Source: Cliona cf. orientalis
Taxonomy: Eukaryota > Porifera > Demospongiae > Clionaida > Clionaidae
Assembly: GCA_963930775.1 (NCBI GenBank)
Contig: OZ005690.1
Span: 4,944,225 to 5,008,224 of the forward strand
Direction: 5' to 3'
Length of the DNA stretch: 64,000 bases
Shown here piece by piece: positions 42,561 to 53,335 of this stretch. Positions within the stretch are counted from its first letter, which is position 1. Every line of letters starts with the position of its first letter. Position numbers and translations under genes: made by a program. The notes beneath the pieces are model-generated. The model worked only from the letters and a program-made list of their open reading frames with translations. It had not been told where the DNA came from and made no database searches.

Positions 42561-45491
42561 ATGACGTACGTTTTCAGGCAAGGCGACCTGCCAAAACTCG
42601 ACCTGCAGGTGGACCGAGGCACGGACTTTAAGTCCTGGAAAACCCAGTGGGAAGCGTATCTAAATTTGTCAGGGCTAGATAAACAATCTCAAGCAAAGCA
42701 GGTTCAAGCCCTGACACTCTGCCTGTCCCGTGAAACGCTCACGATCGTGGAAAACCTCGGCCTCACCGACACCCAGAGAGGAAACGCAAAAGAGATAGTT
42801 AAGGCCATACAGCAGTACGTAGATGGCCACATAAATGAGTCAGTGGAACGTCGAAACTTCCGCCGACGCACACAACAACCGGGCGAACCCTTCGATGACT
42901 TTCTGGTGGCCCTTCGGGAGCTTGCAAAAACGTGCAAGTTCTGCTCCGACGCATGCACTCAGAAGAATATCAGAGACCAAATAATCGAAGGTCTCATTGA
43001 CGGAGACACGGTGGAAGACCTCCTGAAAGAAAAGGAATTGACCTTGGCAACCACTATCTCGAAATGCAGGAGCCTAGAAGCTGCAAAACGGCAGCGCGCC
43101 GAGATGTCCGGAGCCACACCCGAAACAATCATGTCTATTCGCAAGACACGCATGGATCCAAACCCCACCAAAGTCTGTCCAGGGTGTGGAGGGAATTTCC
43201 ACCAGGGCGGCCGAAGGCAATGCCCGGCGTACAATCTAACGTGCCATCTGTGCCAGCGAATGGGTCACCTAGCTAGAGTCTGCAGGAGCAGACAGCCGCG
43301 ACAACCGCCTCCCCAAGCAACGACTCACCCCTCCACTAAAGCGCTCTCAGTCCCAACCACAGACAGACACACACCACAAGTTAATGCATCAAAAGTCAGG
43401 AACTCTGAGCTCATCGAATCGGCTCCCACAGTCCGAGTACACATATCGTCCCTAAACGGCAACGCAGAAATTGAAACACTACCTGATTCAGGAGCTGACC
43501 TCTCAGTAGCTGGGGAAACGGCCCTGACCCACCTTGGAGAACACAGAGATAACTTACTGCCGTCAACGGTCACACCCCACACGGTAAACGGAACCAAAAT
43601 GCAACCTATCGGGAAGCTACCCGTCACTTTCACACTAGGGTCGACAACGTACACTGACACTCTCCACATCTATCCAGACGTAACAGGTGTACTCCTCTCC
43701 TGGAAGGCAGCCAAGGGACTCCACATACTTCCGGAATGCTACCCGACTCCCACCTCTGTGAGCGCACTTTTGCTACCGCCACACAGGAAAAACGCACCCA
43801 CATCAGAGGAAATCATGGGAGAATTCCCATCCGTGTTCGACGGACAGATCAAAACCATGGAAGGTGAACAATTCCATATATCGTTAACAGACAACGCCCA
43901 ACCATTCTGTGTCAACACACCCCGAGCAGTCCCCTTCGCGTATCGGGACAAACTCAAGGCCGAGTTGGAGTTGCTTCAGAGCCAAGGCGTCATCTCTCCT
44001 GTCACGGAGCCCACAGAATGGTGCGCCCCAATCGTCGTCACTCCAAAAAAGAACACGGATAGTATCCGAATGTGCGTCGACCTGTCCCGACTAAATAGGT
44101 ATGTGAGACGTGAGAGATACCAGTCACAAACCCCTGCTCAAGCCGTAGCCGACATTGCAGCAGAAAACGCAAAAATCTTCACCAAATTAGATGCCATGAA
44201 GGGCTATCACCAGTGCCCATTGGACGAAGAGAGCCAACTACTAACAACATTCATCACACCTTTCGGCCGATTCAAATACTTACGAGCACCCTACGGTATC
44301 TCTTCAATTGCCGAGCATTACAACCGTCGAATGGATGAGGCCTTTGCAGGACTCACGGGATTCCGACGCATAGTAGACGACGTCATTATCTTTGACAACA
44401 ATAGCGAGCAACACGCAGACCACGTCCGACAGTTCCTACAACGGTGCGAGGAGAAACATATCACTCTAAACATCAAGAAGTGGCAATACGCCCAGACGGA
44501 GGTCGACTTTGCAGGTTTCATCATATCTGATAAAGGGTACAAAATCGACCCATCCATCACTGATGCCATATCCAAATTTCCAACACCAAGCAGCCGCACT
44601 GATCTCCGCTCTTTCTTTGGGCTAACCAATCAACTGTCAACAAGCACCGACGCTATAGCCAGCCTGTTAGCACCGCTCCGTCCCCTCCTTAGCACTAAAA
44701 ACGAATTCATGTGGACCACCGATCACGACCGAGCATTCCAAACCGCCAAGGAGTCACTCACATCCAATCCTACCCTAGCATTCTTTGACAGCCGTAAGCC
44801 AACACGACTCTGCACCGACGCGAGCAGACAAGGCCTCGGATTCATCCTACAGCAATACGACGGCAACAATTGGGTCCTTATCCAGGCCGGATCCAGATTC
44901 TTGTCCGATCCCGAATCTCGATATGCAGTTATCGAACTAGAACTGCTTGCGGTAACCTGGGCCATTACCAAGAGTAAACTGTTTTTAGCCGGCCTACCTC
45001 ACTTTACCGTCATCACGGATCATCACCCGCTCATTCCTATCCTCAATAACCATCGCCTAGACGAGATCGAGAACCCACGACTGCAACGTCTCAAGACTAA
45101 GGTTATGGCCTACAACTTTACAGCCGAATGGGTCAAGGGCACCCTCAACAACGCACCCGACGCATTATCAAGAAATCCTGTCTCAGATCCCCTACAGCAC
45201 GAGATGCTGGCAGAACACGACGTGAACAACACACCAGGAAACTCACCAACCGAAATCCGATTAGCAACTATCAGCGGGCAAGAAAGTGTCAGAATCCAAA
45301 AGGTACGCGAGCAGGCAAAGAACGATCAGGAATATCAAAAGCTGCAAAACTTTATCCTACACGGCTTCCCCGAACACCGCCACCAGCTACCAGAAGAGTG
45401 CAGACGATACTGGAGCGTGAGGAACCAGCTCACCATTGACGATGACCTTATCGTGAATGGATGTCGTCTCGTTATCCCCAAAACTATGTGA
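42561..45491 (+). CDS. gag-pol: Gag-protease-RT-RNase H polyprotein of the LTR retrotransposon
   Basis: 976 residues to an in-frame TGA. Gag-like region about 1-190. Zinc knuckles about 206-241; the second is a clean CX2CX4HX4C (CHLCQRMGHLARVC). Retroviral-type aspartic protease motif DSGA at about 309-312. Reverse transcriptase about 460-660 with LDAMKGY and the catalytic IVDDVIIF; the residue usually Tyr before xDD is Ile, as in several metazoan gypsy-like elements. RNase H about 745-870 with TDAS, IELELLAV and ITDHHPL, then DALSRNP. Gag and pol are in one frame, so no frameshift is needed between them. Start: the only upstream ATG that fits, 92 bases after the LTR. Confidence 0.93.
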   Translation: MTYVFRQGDLPKLDLQVDRGTDFKSWKTQWEAYLNLSGLDKQSQAKQVQALTLCLSRETLTIVENLGLTDTQRGNAKEIVKAIQQYVDGHINESVERRNFRRRTQQPGEPFDDFLVALRELAKTCKFCSDACTQKNIRDQIIEGLIDGDTVEDLLKEKELTLATTISKCRSLEAAKRQRAEMSGATPETIMSIRKTRMDPNPTKVCPGCGGNFHQGGRRQCPAYNLTCHLCQRMGHLARVCRSRQPRQPPPQATTHPSTKALSVPTTDRHTPQVNASKVRNSELIESAPTVRVHISSLNGNAEIETLPDSGADLSVAGETALTHLGEHRDNLLPSTVTPHTVNGTKMQPIGKLPVTFTLGSTTYTDTLHIYPDVTGVLLSWKAAKGLHILPECYPTPTSVSALLLPPHRKNAPTSEEIMGEFPSVFDGQIKTMEGEQFHISLTDNAQPFCVNTPRAVPFAYRDKLKAELELLQSQGVISPVTEPTEWCAPIVVTPKKNTDSIRMCVDLSRLNRYVRRERYQSQTPAQAVADIAAENAKIFTKLDAMKGYHQCPLDEESQLLTTFITPFGRFKYLRAPYGISSIAEHYNRRMDEAFAGLTGFRRIVDDVIIFDNNSEQHADHVRQFLQRCEEKHITLNIKKWQYAQTEVDFAGFIISDKGYKIDPSITDAISKFPTPSSRTDLRSFFGLTNQLSTSTDAIASLLAPLRPLLSTKNEFMWTTDHDRAFQTAKESLTSNPTLAFFDSRKPTRLCTDASRQGLGFILQQYDGNNWVLIQAGSRFLSDPESRYAVIELELLAVTWAITKSKLFLAGLPHFTVITDHHPLIPILNNHRLDEIENPRLQRLKTKVMAYNFTAEWVKGTLNNAPDALSRNPVSDPLQHEMLAEHDVNNTPGNSPTEIRLATISGQESVRIQKVREQAKNDQEYQKLQNFILHGFPEHRHQLPEECRRYWSVRNQLTIDDDLIVNGCRLVIPKTM

Positions 45492-46595
45492 CGGGAAGTA
45501 CTCCACCACCTCCACGAGTCACACCAAGGGCTAGTACGCACGAAACAGAGGGCTCGACTTGCAGTGTATTGGCCAGGCATCGACAACGATATCGAAAACA
45601 TTATCCTGGCATGCAAGAAGTGCCAAGACACCCTACCATCGAACAACAAGGAACCAATCATCTCCAAACCAAAACCTACTAGACCTTTTCAGGAAATAGC
45701 CGCAGACCTCTGCTCCTATGGAGGACAAGACTACTTGGTGCTGGTTGATTGCCACACAGACTGGCCCGACATAATCCCGGTGGGCCACAATACCACGGCA
45801 TCGCATATCATCAAGATTATCAGACAGTCATTTTGCAGGACAGGGGTGCCAGATGCACTTTGGTCAGACCAAGGACCACAGTTCACATCCAAGCTATTCC
45901 AAGACTTCACCAAGCGATGGGGCTTCCAGCACCGTACATCATCACCACGATACCCGCAGAGCAATGGGAAGATTGAGGCTACTGTGAAGTCTATGAAGAA
46001 GCTGATTAAGACCTCATGGAATGCATCCTCTCTTGATGAAGAAAACCTCACTCGGGCACTCCTACAGTATCGCAACACTCCATCTCGCAGAGACGGACTA
46101 TCGCCAGCACAAAAGCTCTTCGGTCGGCCAATCCAGGATACGCTACCAGCTCACCGTCGTGCATTTTCGAGTGAATGGCAACGGAGTATTGAAGAGGCAG
46201 AAAAGCTGACAGACGAACACCAGGAAGAAGTTGAGCACTACTATAATCAACATGCACACAGTCTTCCGGAGATCCACATCGGTTCAAACGTTGCCATCCA
46301 AAATGGAGACACGAAGTGTTGGGACATATACGGTAAAGTAACTCACATTGGCCCGTACCGCCGCTATTATGTTAAGACTTCCAGTGGCCGTGTCCTCGTA
46401 CGTAATCGCCGATTTCTCCGAAGACGAGTACCACTGTCAATTCCTGACCACAATATTATACAAAACGAACCACCACGACAGTCAGTCGGTGACACAGAGC
46501 AATCACAGAGTGTACCAAGACGTCCGAACCGTCAACGGCGTCGAACGAAAAGGCTAATAGAAGACATGAAAAGCTTCAGCCTTCGTGTCGAGTGA
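45492..46595 (+). CDS. Integrase region of the LTR retrotransposon, separated by one in-frame stop
   Basis: Reads in the same frame as the preceding polyprotein, directly after the TGA at 45489-45491. An HHCC zinc motif lies at about 45500-45620 (LHESHQG, then CKKCQ), the catalytic core has D at ADLCSYGG, D at SDQGPQF and E at NGKIEATVK, and a GPY/F-like module lies near the end (HIGPYRRYYVKTSSGRVLVR). The first ATG is at 45564, inside the zinc motif, so this is not a natural independent ORF. A single stop with otherwise intact domains suggests a recent loss, or stop-codon readthrough. No envelope gene follows. Confidence 0.88.
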   Translation, partial: REVLHHLHESHQGLVRTKQRARLAVYWPGIDNDIENIILACKKCQDTLPSNNKEPIISKPKPTRPFQEIAADLCSYGGQDYLVLVDCHTDWPDIIPVGHNTTASHIIKIIRQSFCRTGVPDALWSDQGPQFTSKLFQDFTKRWGFQHRTSSPRYPQSNGKIEATVKSMKKLIKTSWNASSLDEENLTRALLQYRNTPSRRDGLSPAQKLFGRPIQDTLPAHRRAFSSEWQRSIEEAEKLTDEHQEEVEHYYNQHAHSLPEIHIGSNVAIQNGDTKCWDIYGKVTHIGPYRRYYVKTSSGRVLVRNRRFLRRRVPLSIPDHNIIQNEPPRQSVGDTEQSQSVPRRPNRQRRRTKRLIEDMKSFSLRVE

Positions 46596-46613
46596 TTGCC
46601 GACACAAAAGCTT

Positions 46614-46623
46614 GGTGGGGAGG
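46614..46623 (+). other. Polypurine tract
   Basis: GGTGGGGAGG lies immediately before the right LTR, the position expected for the plus-strand primer. Confidence 0.75.
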
Positions 46624-46817
46624 TGTAGGAAACCAGAACTGAACTATGAACTAACTATGATGTCATCGGTTATAGATAGCTATATATTGTAATGTATCAC
46701 ATGATTAGATAGCTATATATGGTATTGTATCACATGATCTATTGCTTTGTGTATCATGTGCTCAGTGTTGTTTAATAATATGCTAGTATATACTTTGAGA
46801 GATTGAGCTATTCTACA
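46624..46817 (+). repeat. 3' LTR
   Basis: 194 bp, same start and end as the 5' LTR and apparently identical to it. Followed by GAATG, the right copy of the target duplication, and then the remainder of the gene B 3' flank (TAGCTATTCCTTCCAAGC), which aligns with 17240 onwards after gene A. Confidence 0.95.
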
Positions 46818-47040
46818 GAATGTAGCTATTCCTTCCAAGCTAATACTTTTGATAATAGCTATACCTAGCTGCATGATGATAATAATAATAATAATAATAC
46901 TATGCACATGGTATACAATACGTTATTCTATTGCTCCTCTCTATTATTATGTGTGATCTAAAGATATTGCATAACTGATAGATCTTGAAGCTTAATTGCA
47001 ACACTCCACCATTCCCTCCAGTTTGTGATGCTAAAATTTT
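46818..47040 (+). other. Gene B 3' flank displaced by the retrotransposon
   Basis: Aligns with 17237-17460 after gene A (ACCTAGCTGCATG, TTGCTCCTCTCTATTA, ACTGATAGATCT, CACCATTCCCTCCA). It was next to the gene B stop before the insertion, so the transcript's native 3' end signals, if here, are now ~4.5 kb further away. No canonical AATAAA could be tied to either gene with confidence. Confidence 0.65.
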
Positions 47041-47312
47041 GGTGATGCTACTTTCGTCTGCTTATACTTATGCAGTATTCATGTAATCAAACATAACATT
47101 TCGCAAAACTAATTAGAGATTTTTTATGAGGGTGGAATTTCTCTTGTAGGCAAGAGATGCATTAAAGAGTCAACCAGTCAAAGTGTCCACCTACAAAAAC
47201 ATCCTATACTCAACAATAATTATACTAGTATTATACCTACTTGCTACCACGACTACATCCAGATAATAGTAATGTTGTGCAAGCTACGTATACTTAGCTC
47301 CATAAATGTTAT

Positions 47313-47957
47313 TACCCCGCGCGCATGCGCAAGGGGGGTAAAGTAATCGGTTGTGTCGTTGTCGTCGTTGTTGTCGTTGTCGTCGTGAGCACAAAAATCG
47401 CCATATTTCGAGATGTAGGCATCTAAGCGACTCGTAAGCACAAGGAATCAATCGAATTCGGCGAAAAACTAGCTTCAGTGTGCTTCAAATCAATGGATAC
47501 CGTCCACGGGCGTCACAAATCGTGCTTTTTTGTTGGCTAACGTAGCCACGCCTATCGACAATGCCTACTCAATGCATAATGCATGCCCATTGTGTTTTTT
47601 GCTCATGCGCACAACTCAGTAGCCAAGAATATGACTGGTAAAGATCGTCGACATTAATAATGTGAAATTTATAGTCCATCCGCATCCGCTGACGGAGCTG
47701 AAATCTGCAGGCCCTATGCATGGCTATACTATTACAACAAAAATTAATATTAGAAGTATCAGTTCATATCTCCTAGTAGTCTTGATCTGGTGCAGAGAGA
47801 GTACTTTTTGTCACCGGGACCTCTGGTAGCTACATACAATTAAGCAGCACTTCCACTAATTTTCTGAAGTCCACAAACATAGCCATGCATACAAAAGCAA
47901 TTCTATAGATTGCACAATGTGCGCGCGGGGTATGTGCTCTACAGAGCTCTAGTTGTT
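47313..47957 (+). mobile_element. R1 element, intergenic copy
   Basis: Left end TACCCCGCGCGCATGCGCAA, then a (GTCGTT)n tract and AAAATCGCCATATTTCGAG. Right end GCGCGCGGGGTATGTGCTCT and AGAGCTCTAGTTG. The clearest R1 copy in the window. 47041-47312 and 47958-48902 contain no supported gene; the latter holds a 34-C run at 48468-48501. Confidence 0.7.
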
Positions 47958-48467
47958 GTTATGATTTTGGTCTTATTCATCTTTTTACTCTTGGCCAGAA
48001 TAGCTTTCTATTACAGCTCCTTACCTATTTGTATCCAATCTCCCTAGCCAATCATCTACTTTTCAATGTGTCCCAGCAGACTGATATCACTATAAGTGAC
48101 AACCTGGTGTAGCCAAATAATATTTATCATCTATACTCAACTTTAAAATTATGTTTCCTATAATTGAAGTACTGAGAAGTAAACCTAGTGGTCGAACACA
48201 TAAATCTTCAGTTAGACCCCTAATCTTGAAAAAAAATGCGTTTCATGTTTAATGATTATTTGTTTAGTTGATGACCCTGATGAGTGCACCTATTAGGTCT
48301 AATAAAACACTCAACATATTAAGTATCAATGCCAATCGCATAACTCTCCATCCAGGCTATACATAATATTTATAGCTCCATGGAATTATCAGTCTTGGAT
48401 TGAGAAATTGACTGCAAGAATTGGTGAATTCTCTCCTGACAGGTGCTCATTTTTGCTGTGGAGAAAG

Positions 48468-48501
<34 letters not shown>
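48468..48501. repeat. Poly-C tract (34 C)
   Basis: Longest homopolymer in the window, between the retrotransposon and the minus-strand gene. Length probably unreliable in any assembly. Confidence 0.9.
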
Positions 48502-48502
<1 letters not shown>

Positions 48503-48902
48503 CTGGATGAAAATCCTTCAATTTTATCCTTGTATCTTATACCCATTGTCCCTTAATTTTGGGGATAATAAGGGGCTGCTTATAACTCGCCTGAAATATT
48601 GATGGAAGTTAGCTAGTCTAGGAAAGACCTGTTGCTGGAAATCAAAATTAATGGTTACAGTATGCCAAGCGAAACAAAATAAGCATCAACATATTATTAT
48701 TGACTAACTTGATTATGCAGAATAGGAGTGCTATGCACAAAAAATAAAATACCAGTACAAGAAATAATTATAGTTCTACACAATAGCTACACTACATATT
48801 TTAATGGCACTCATATCTAGGTGAATTCTATTAGTTCTATATTATTATATTATCGTTATTATGCTATGATAGCTAGATGTTGTTATTATTAGCTCTGTAT
48901 TA

Positions 48903-51887
48903 TTATGTGGCTTTTTCAGCAACGACATTATCGAGTTTTATACTCTGTGACTCTTGATAGCTTACATATTCACTCTCCGAGTGGTACTCTTCAAGAATGT
49001 GAACATCCTCTGAGTCTACCTCAGCATTTCCTTTGTTGTTTGCATGAAATGGCTCAATCAGTTTCTTAGGGATCAAATTCCAGATAACAATTCCACAAAA
49101 CTCAACTAGTGCTGCAGTTATTGACAAGCTTAGTAATATTGTCGTGCCATCCTTGTTGTCTCGAAAGTAAAGGTATCCAACAGCTAGTACTATGAAATTT
49201 ACCATGAAGGAGCTCTCAAGTAATGCAACGGACATTTGCTTGTATGGTCGCACACTAATGACGTAACAGAGAAGGAAAATCGAAATAGCAAGCAGAAGTA
49301 GTACACTAATTTCTGGTAGGGTGTACAGTGTTAGAGAGGACACTAAAAGCAGCAGACCTTGACTAAGTAGTAGTAGTCCAAACCAGTAGTGGTGCTTATC
49401 CCGTAGTGGAGCAAAGTAAGCATCATAAAGAGGTTTGTATCGTCCGATGAATTTTAGTGGTCCAAAGTGATCTACACTCCTCAGCCACTGCATTGAGAAG
49501 AGGAGAAGTGTATAGGGTATCCAAAGTAGAATAAAGCATGCTATGGCAGCCAAAAGGAGAAAGATGTGTGGATACCGACCATACGAGTAATTTCCATTGA
49601 TGGCCCATACAATATTGATAGATCCGTCAACATTTGAATCATTGTAAGTGTAGTATGTCACCAATTGAAGGCATGCAATGATAGCACGTAAAAGTTTTGA
49701 ATAAGATAAAAATAGTAACGTAGCAAGAGTAGAAATGGATCGACTCTCAAAAAGCATAGACAATTTTGAAGAGTAGCGTAGCCCTAGAAGAAAAAGACCA
49801 GCAGTGTAGAAGGGGAACACAAACTGTAGCCATGCTTTTGAGTGAGCATTCATTCCACGAAAGAAACACGTTTCGATTCCAAAGTCTAAATTGAGCCAGG
49901 CAATGAAGGTTTTATGAACAATTAATTCTCTACCGAAATCTGATGGAAGCAGGATACTTTGATAGGCCCAGATTAAGTTTGCGTAAAAGATTAAACCATT
50001 TATCATCCCCTGGGTGACTGTGAGGTTCAAAACAGCAACGATAAGGATAAGAAGGATTCCAGCAGCTGCAAAGAAAATAAGAAGTGCCAAGTTGTTACTA
50101 TTTGGGCAATGAATGCAACGGGAGGATCCAATAGCTAGAGAATAATTTGCCTTGCAACTACTGCATAGAATTCCAGCACGATTCAGGGCACACTGAGAAT
50201 CAGGATTCCCCAGATTAACGTGCTTTCCATTAGGTTTACAATAGCTAAAAGGACAATGTGTACTGAAAAGGAGTTCTACATTGATTGAATCCTGTGCCCA
50301 AATATTGCTCAAATTCCATTTATGATAACCATTTTCATGATTCAATTCGCAGTTGATACCATTAGCTGTGAGTACTGGGTGACACTGACAACCAGGAGGA
50401 TCTCCGAGTAGAACGAAGCCTGGAGGACAGGGGAGGAAGTCAATATTAACAAATAATGGTGTAGAATCATAACAGACATGGCTATTTTTCTTCTTTAATT
50501 TTATGCACTCAATATACTCTGCATAGCGGTCCACAGCTGATTTAATGAGATTTAGTGTTTCTTGTGTTGTTATAAAAAATATATCATCTGACTCATTTGA
50601 GTACACTGAGAAGTAGAGCACACTACATTCGGAGTTTTGTGTAATGACTTGATGCTGTTGATCAGAATGGCCAAAAGCCGAAGTTGAATTTTGGTACAAG
50701 AATGATGCATAAGCATTTCCAGTTGTTGTACCTAAATCTCCTCCTACCACTACTACATCTAGGGAAAACTGTTCTCCAGGGCATGCTTGAAGGTTGATTA
50801 TTGCTTTATTACACTGCGGTTTTTCATCTGCATCACAGATACAGACACGTGTTGCATCAGCGGAGACTGCCGATAATGAGGAATCAAAGTCAGGATCTAA
50901 TGAAAAATATTCTTGAAAGACCTTTGAACTCCGCATTGTTTCCGTAGTGATTACATCATGATATATATTATTTTCTTGAATATTTCGATTGAAAACACAT
51001 AGACAATCACTATTTAGTGAGGCACCAAAAATGTGGTCACCACCTTTAGCAGCTGAATTGTTGATAAACTGAATGCTAAAATTATTATTATTAAGCTGTG
51101 TAAAGTCATAGTCTAATAATTGATAGAAACACAAAAAAACATAGTTATGTGCATTGATCATCATTTGAGGATGCACCACAAAGATTGCCCCTCCAGTATT
51201 TTCGGCATAGTTTTCCTGAAAAATCACCTTAGTCTCCCTAGCAATATTCATTACTGCTCCTACTAGCATCAGTGCTCCACCTTGATATCCCATATTGTTA
51301 TAAAATCCGACATGCCCCACAATAGTCAGGGTACTTGAAAACAGCATAATTGCAGTGGATATGCTATCAGAGAAATTGCTATCTTTAATGGTGAGATGGA
51401 CATTTGTTAATATCATTGTGCTCTCAATAAAAATGCAATTTGATATCGTGATATTTGTGAACTGTGAGTTTACTACTGATTCATCAATGTATGAATAAAT
51501 CTTTAAGCCCATTAAGCTTTCTAAAATTATATTCTTAACTGTAATGGCAGTTTTAATATTACGCACTCTGACCGATGCAGTGTCATTATCATTACCTATT
51601 ATATGTAGAGTATAAGGATTCACAGGACATCCAAAATTGTAGACACTGCTATCAGTAGTGTGGGATCCTTCAATCAGAATCATTGTCACAGTGTTATTTT
51701 CAGGAAGGCTCCAATTTTTGGTGCCATAATTGTTCAAAATGTTACATTTATATCCTGATACTGGGCAATCCATAGTTTCAGGAAAAGAGGGTCTGACGTA
51801 GTAGACAACATCATCATCACTGTGTACACATGATAAGGCCAAAAGATTTACCATCAATAATATTTTGAAATTGATTCTCCACTCCAT
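48903..51887 (-). CDS. Intronless multi-pass membrane protein with beta-helix-like ectodomain
   Basis: 994 residues. A signal peptide (about 1-23, ILLMVNLLALSC) precedes an ectodomain whose first ~300 residues have short repeated hydrophobic strands and GGA motifs (YQGGALML at about 201, TGGAIFVV at about 231, KGGDHIFG at about 281) typical of right-handed parallel beta-helix, PMP-like proteins. Residues about 485-596 form a Cys-rich EGF/GCC2-like stalk (CPPGF, CQCHP, CSSCKANYSL, CIHCP). About nine TM helices follow (598-622, 627-648, 686-704, 720-745, 773-798, 833-855, 860-878, 885-906, 916-938). The cytoplasmic tail of ~55 residues is acidic with EYHSESEYVSYQ. Many N-glycosylation sequons in the ectodomain. 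Function unknown. Single exon, opposite strand, alone between B and C; no copy between A and B. Confidence 0.88.
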   Translation of the reverse strand: MEWRINFKILLMVNLLALSCVHSDDDVVYYVRPSFPETMDCPVSGYKCNILNNYGTKNWSLPENNTVTMILIEGSHTTDSSVYNFGCPVNPYTLHIIGNDNDTASVRVRNIKTAITVKNIILESLMGLKIYSYIDESVVNSQFTNITISNCIFIESTMILTNVHLTIKDSNFSDSISTAIMLFSSTLTIVGHVGFYNNMGYQGGALMLVGAVMNIARETKVIFQENYAENTGGAIFVVHPQMMINAHNYVFLCFYQLLDYDFTQLNNNNFSIQFINNSAAKGGDHIFGASLNSDCLCVFNRNIQENNIYHDVITTETMRSSKVFQEYFSLDPDFDSSLSAVSADATRVCICDADEKPQCNKAIINLQACPGEQFSLDVVVVGGDLGTTTGNAYASFLYQNSTSAFGHSDQQHQVITQNSECSVLYFSVYSNESDDIFFITTQETLNLIKSAVDRYAEYIECIKLKKKNSHVCYDSTPLFVNIDFLPCPPGFVLLGDPPGCQCHPVLTANGINCELNHENGYHKWNLSNIWAQDSINVELLFSTHCPFSYCKPNGKHVNLGNPDSQCALNRAGILCSSCKANYSLAIGSSRCIHCPNSNNLALLIFFAAAGILLILIVAVLNLTVTQGMINGLIFYANLIWAYQSILLPSDFGRELIVHKTFIAWLNLDFGIETCFFRGMNAHSKAWLQFVFPFYTAGLFLLGLRYSSKLSMLFESRSISTLATLLFLSYSKLLRAIIACLQLVTYYTYNDSNVDGSINIVWAINGNYSYGRYPHIFLLLAAIACFILLWIPYTLLLFSMQWLRSVDHFGPLKFIGRYKPLYDAYFAPLRDKHHYWFGLLLLSQGLLLLVSSLTLYTLPEISVLLLLAISIFLLCYVISVRPYKQMSVALLESSFMVNFIVLAVGYLYFRDNKDGTTILLSLSITAALVEFCGIVIWNLIPKKLIEPFHANNKGNAEVDSEDVHILEEYHSESEYVSYQESQSIKLDNVVAEKAT

Positions 51888-53335
51888 GCTACTTAGTTAT
51901 CACAGCCACTTTAATCACTAGCTAAGATTTATTATGTCTTATTTTTCCAGGATCCTCTGGTAGCTATATCGCCCTCGTAAGGTTTGTAAGATGAAGATTA
52001 CATTGAATACTTTTGAGAATCAAACTTACTTTCATAGTGAACGGTTCATCAGTTTTTGGGACATAGCTTAGCCTAACTACTGTAGCTAGCTATCTTACAT
52101 TCCCAAATAAAAACATACATTCAAGGCAATAAGTGTTGATATCGATATTTCATGATGTAGTTTTCTACTTGGAGAAATGCAGTTGAATCCACACGAAATC
52201 CCTGAAGTCCAGCTGCTATTGTATGATACATAGCCATTATATTATGCATTTGCGTATCCACAATTGACTTGATAATAAGAAAACTCATATCTAACCAAAG
52301 TTAAATCAATAGCAAGCAGACACTATTAGCTATGTATTATGAAATAAACCAATCTTGGATGTGCATCAAGGCTTAAGACCCCAAAGGAGGAAAGGCGTGC
52401 ATGTAGCCAGCTGCCTTAATGTCTTGTAGCCAGATACAGGACAACGTCATAGTAGCTAGCTAATATAGATGCTCTTTGGGTTGTACTATGCATAATTTAA
52501 AAATTAGTTGAGGATTTGTACCTATAACCCTAAATTATATGAATTTTACCAGGTACCAAAATTTAATTATTATGCTCAGCCTAGCTATAATTTTTTTCTT
52601 TAGGACTAGGAGTCTATAGCAAAGTATCATACCATAAGAGTATTGAATGACCTTTACTATATCACAGGCTACTCACAGCTGTTGCCACAAAAAATTGTTT
52701 ACACAGAATTTGTAACCATACAAGTGAAGGGTGCAAAGGTTAATGCATACTATTACCAACGGTAGACACATCAAAGAAATACAGGGGCAGCCTTAATTTG
52801 AAGTTCCTTGTGTCTACACAGTCAAACATAAAAATCCTTTCTCTTAAGGCTTTGGTGAATGTACATGAAATTACTGTGTGATGTAAGGTCAACACAGAGG
52901 ATCATGCACTAGGCATCTAATAAAGGCTCCACCATACCCTGACTGACAGATATGGGACGTTTGAATGAAATCTAGAATAGCATCTGATATTATAAATAGA
53001 CTCAATTGAGAGATGTGGCTCTTTTGGCTTAAATACGTACACGTCATGTGTCTATATACTTAGAGAAATTATGCGCCCTCATGTGCCAAATATAGCTATA
53101 GCTATAGATTTAAGCATCTGTGTTGAGCATAAGTGAAGCTCTTTTATCTACATTGCAAATAATCTCATTACAAACTTAATATTCTGTTATTGTTCACTAG
53201 ATGCGAGGGGGGGGGGTGGTGGGGTGATATAATATAGTTTCAACAGGGAGTGGCATAGCTAGCTATAGAGAGTATCCAACAGACTCAATAAACACAACAT
53301 CAAAGGAAGCTTCATATGGCTATTAGTACAGTAAT
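51888..53335. other. Intergenic, head-to-head interval between the minus gene and gene C
   Basis: About 1.45 kb with no supported gene. It separates two divergently transcribed genes and so should contain both promoters. A GGGGGGGGTGGTGGGG stretch lies near 53206-53222. No core promoter element was assigned. Confidence 0.5.

Larger units (their letters stand above)
42276..46817 (+). mobile_element. Ty3/gypsy-type LTR retrotransposon
   Basis: A complete element of 4542 bp: 194-bp LTRs, a tRNA-type primer site directly after the left LTR, a gag-pro-RT-RNaseH frame, an integrase frame, a purine-rich tract and the right LTR. GAATG flanks both ends (42271-42275 and 46818-46822). The protein order (RT and RNase H before integrase) marks Ty3/gypsy (Metaviridae) rather than copia or BEL. 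It lies in the 3' UTR of gene B, same orientation. Gene A has the empty site (AAAGAATGTAGCTAATCC). G+C is visibly higher than in its surroundings. Confidence 0.95.

Noticed and set aside
45564..46595. Independent integrase gene starting at the first ATG
   Set aside because: The ATG lies within the zinc-binding module whose first half is encoded upstream in the same frame, so it is the continuation of the polyprotein.
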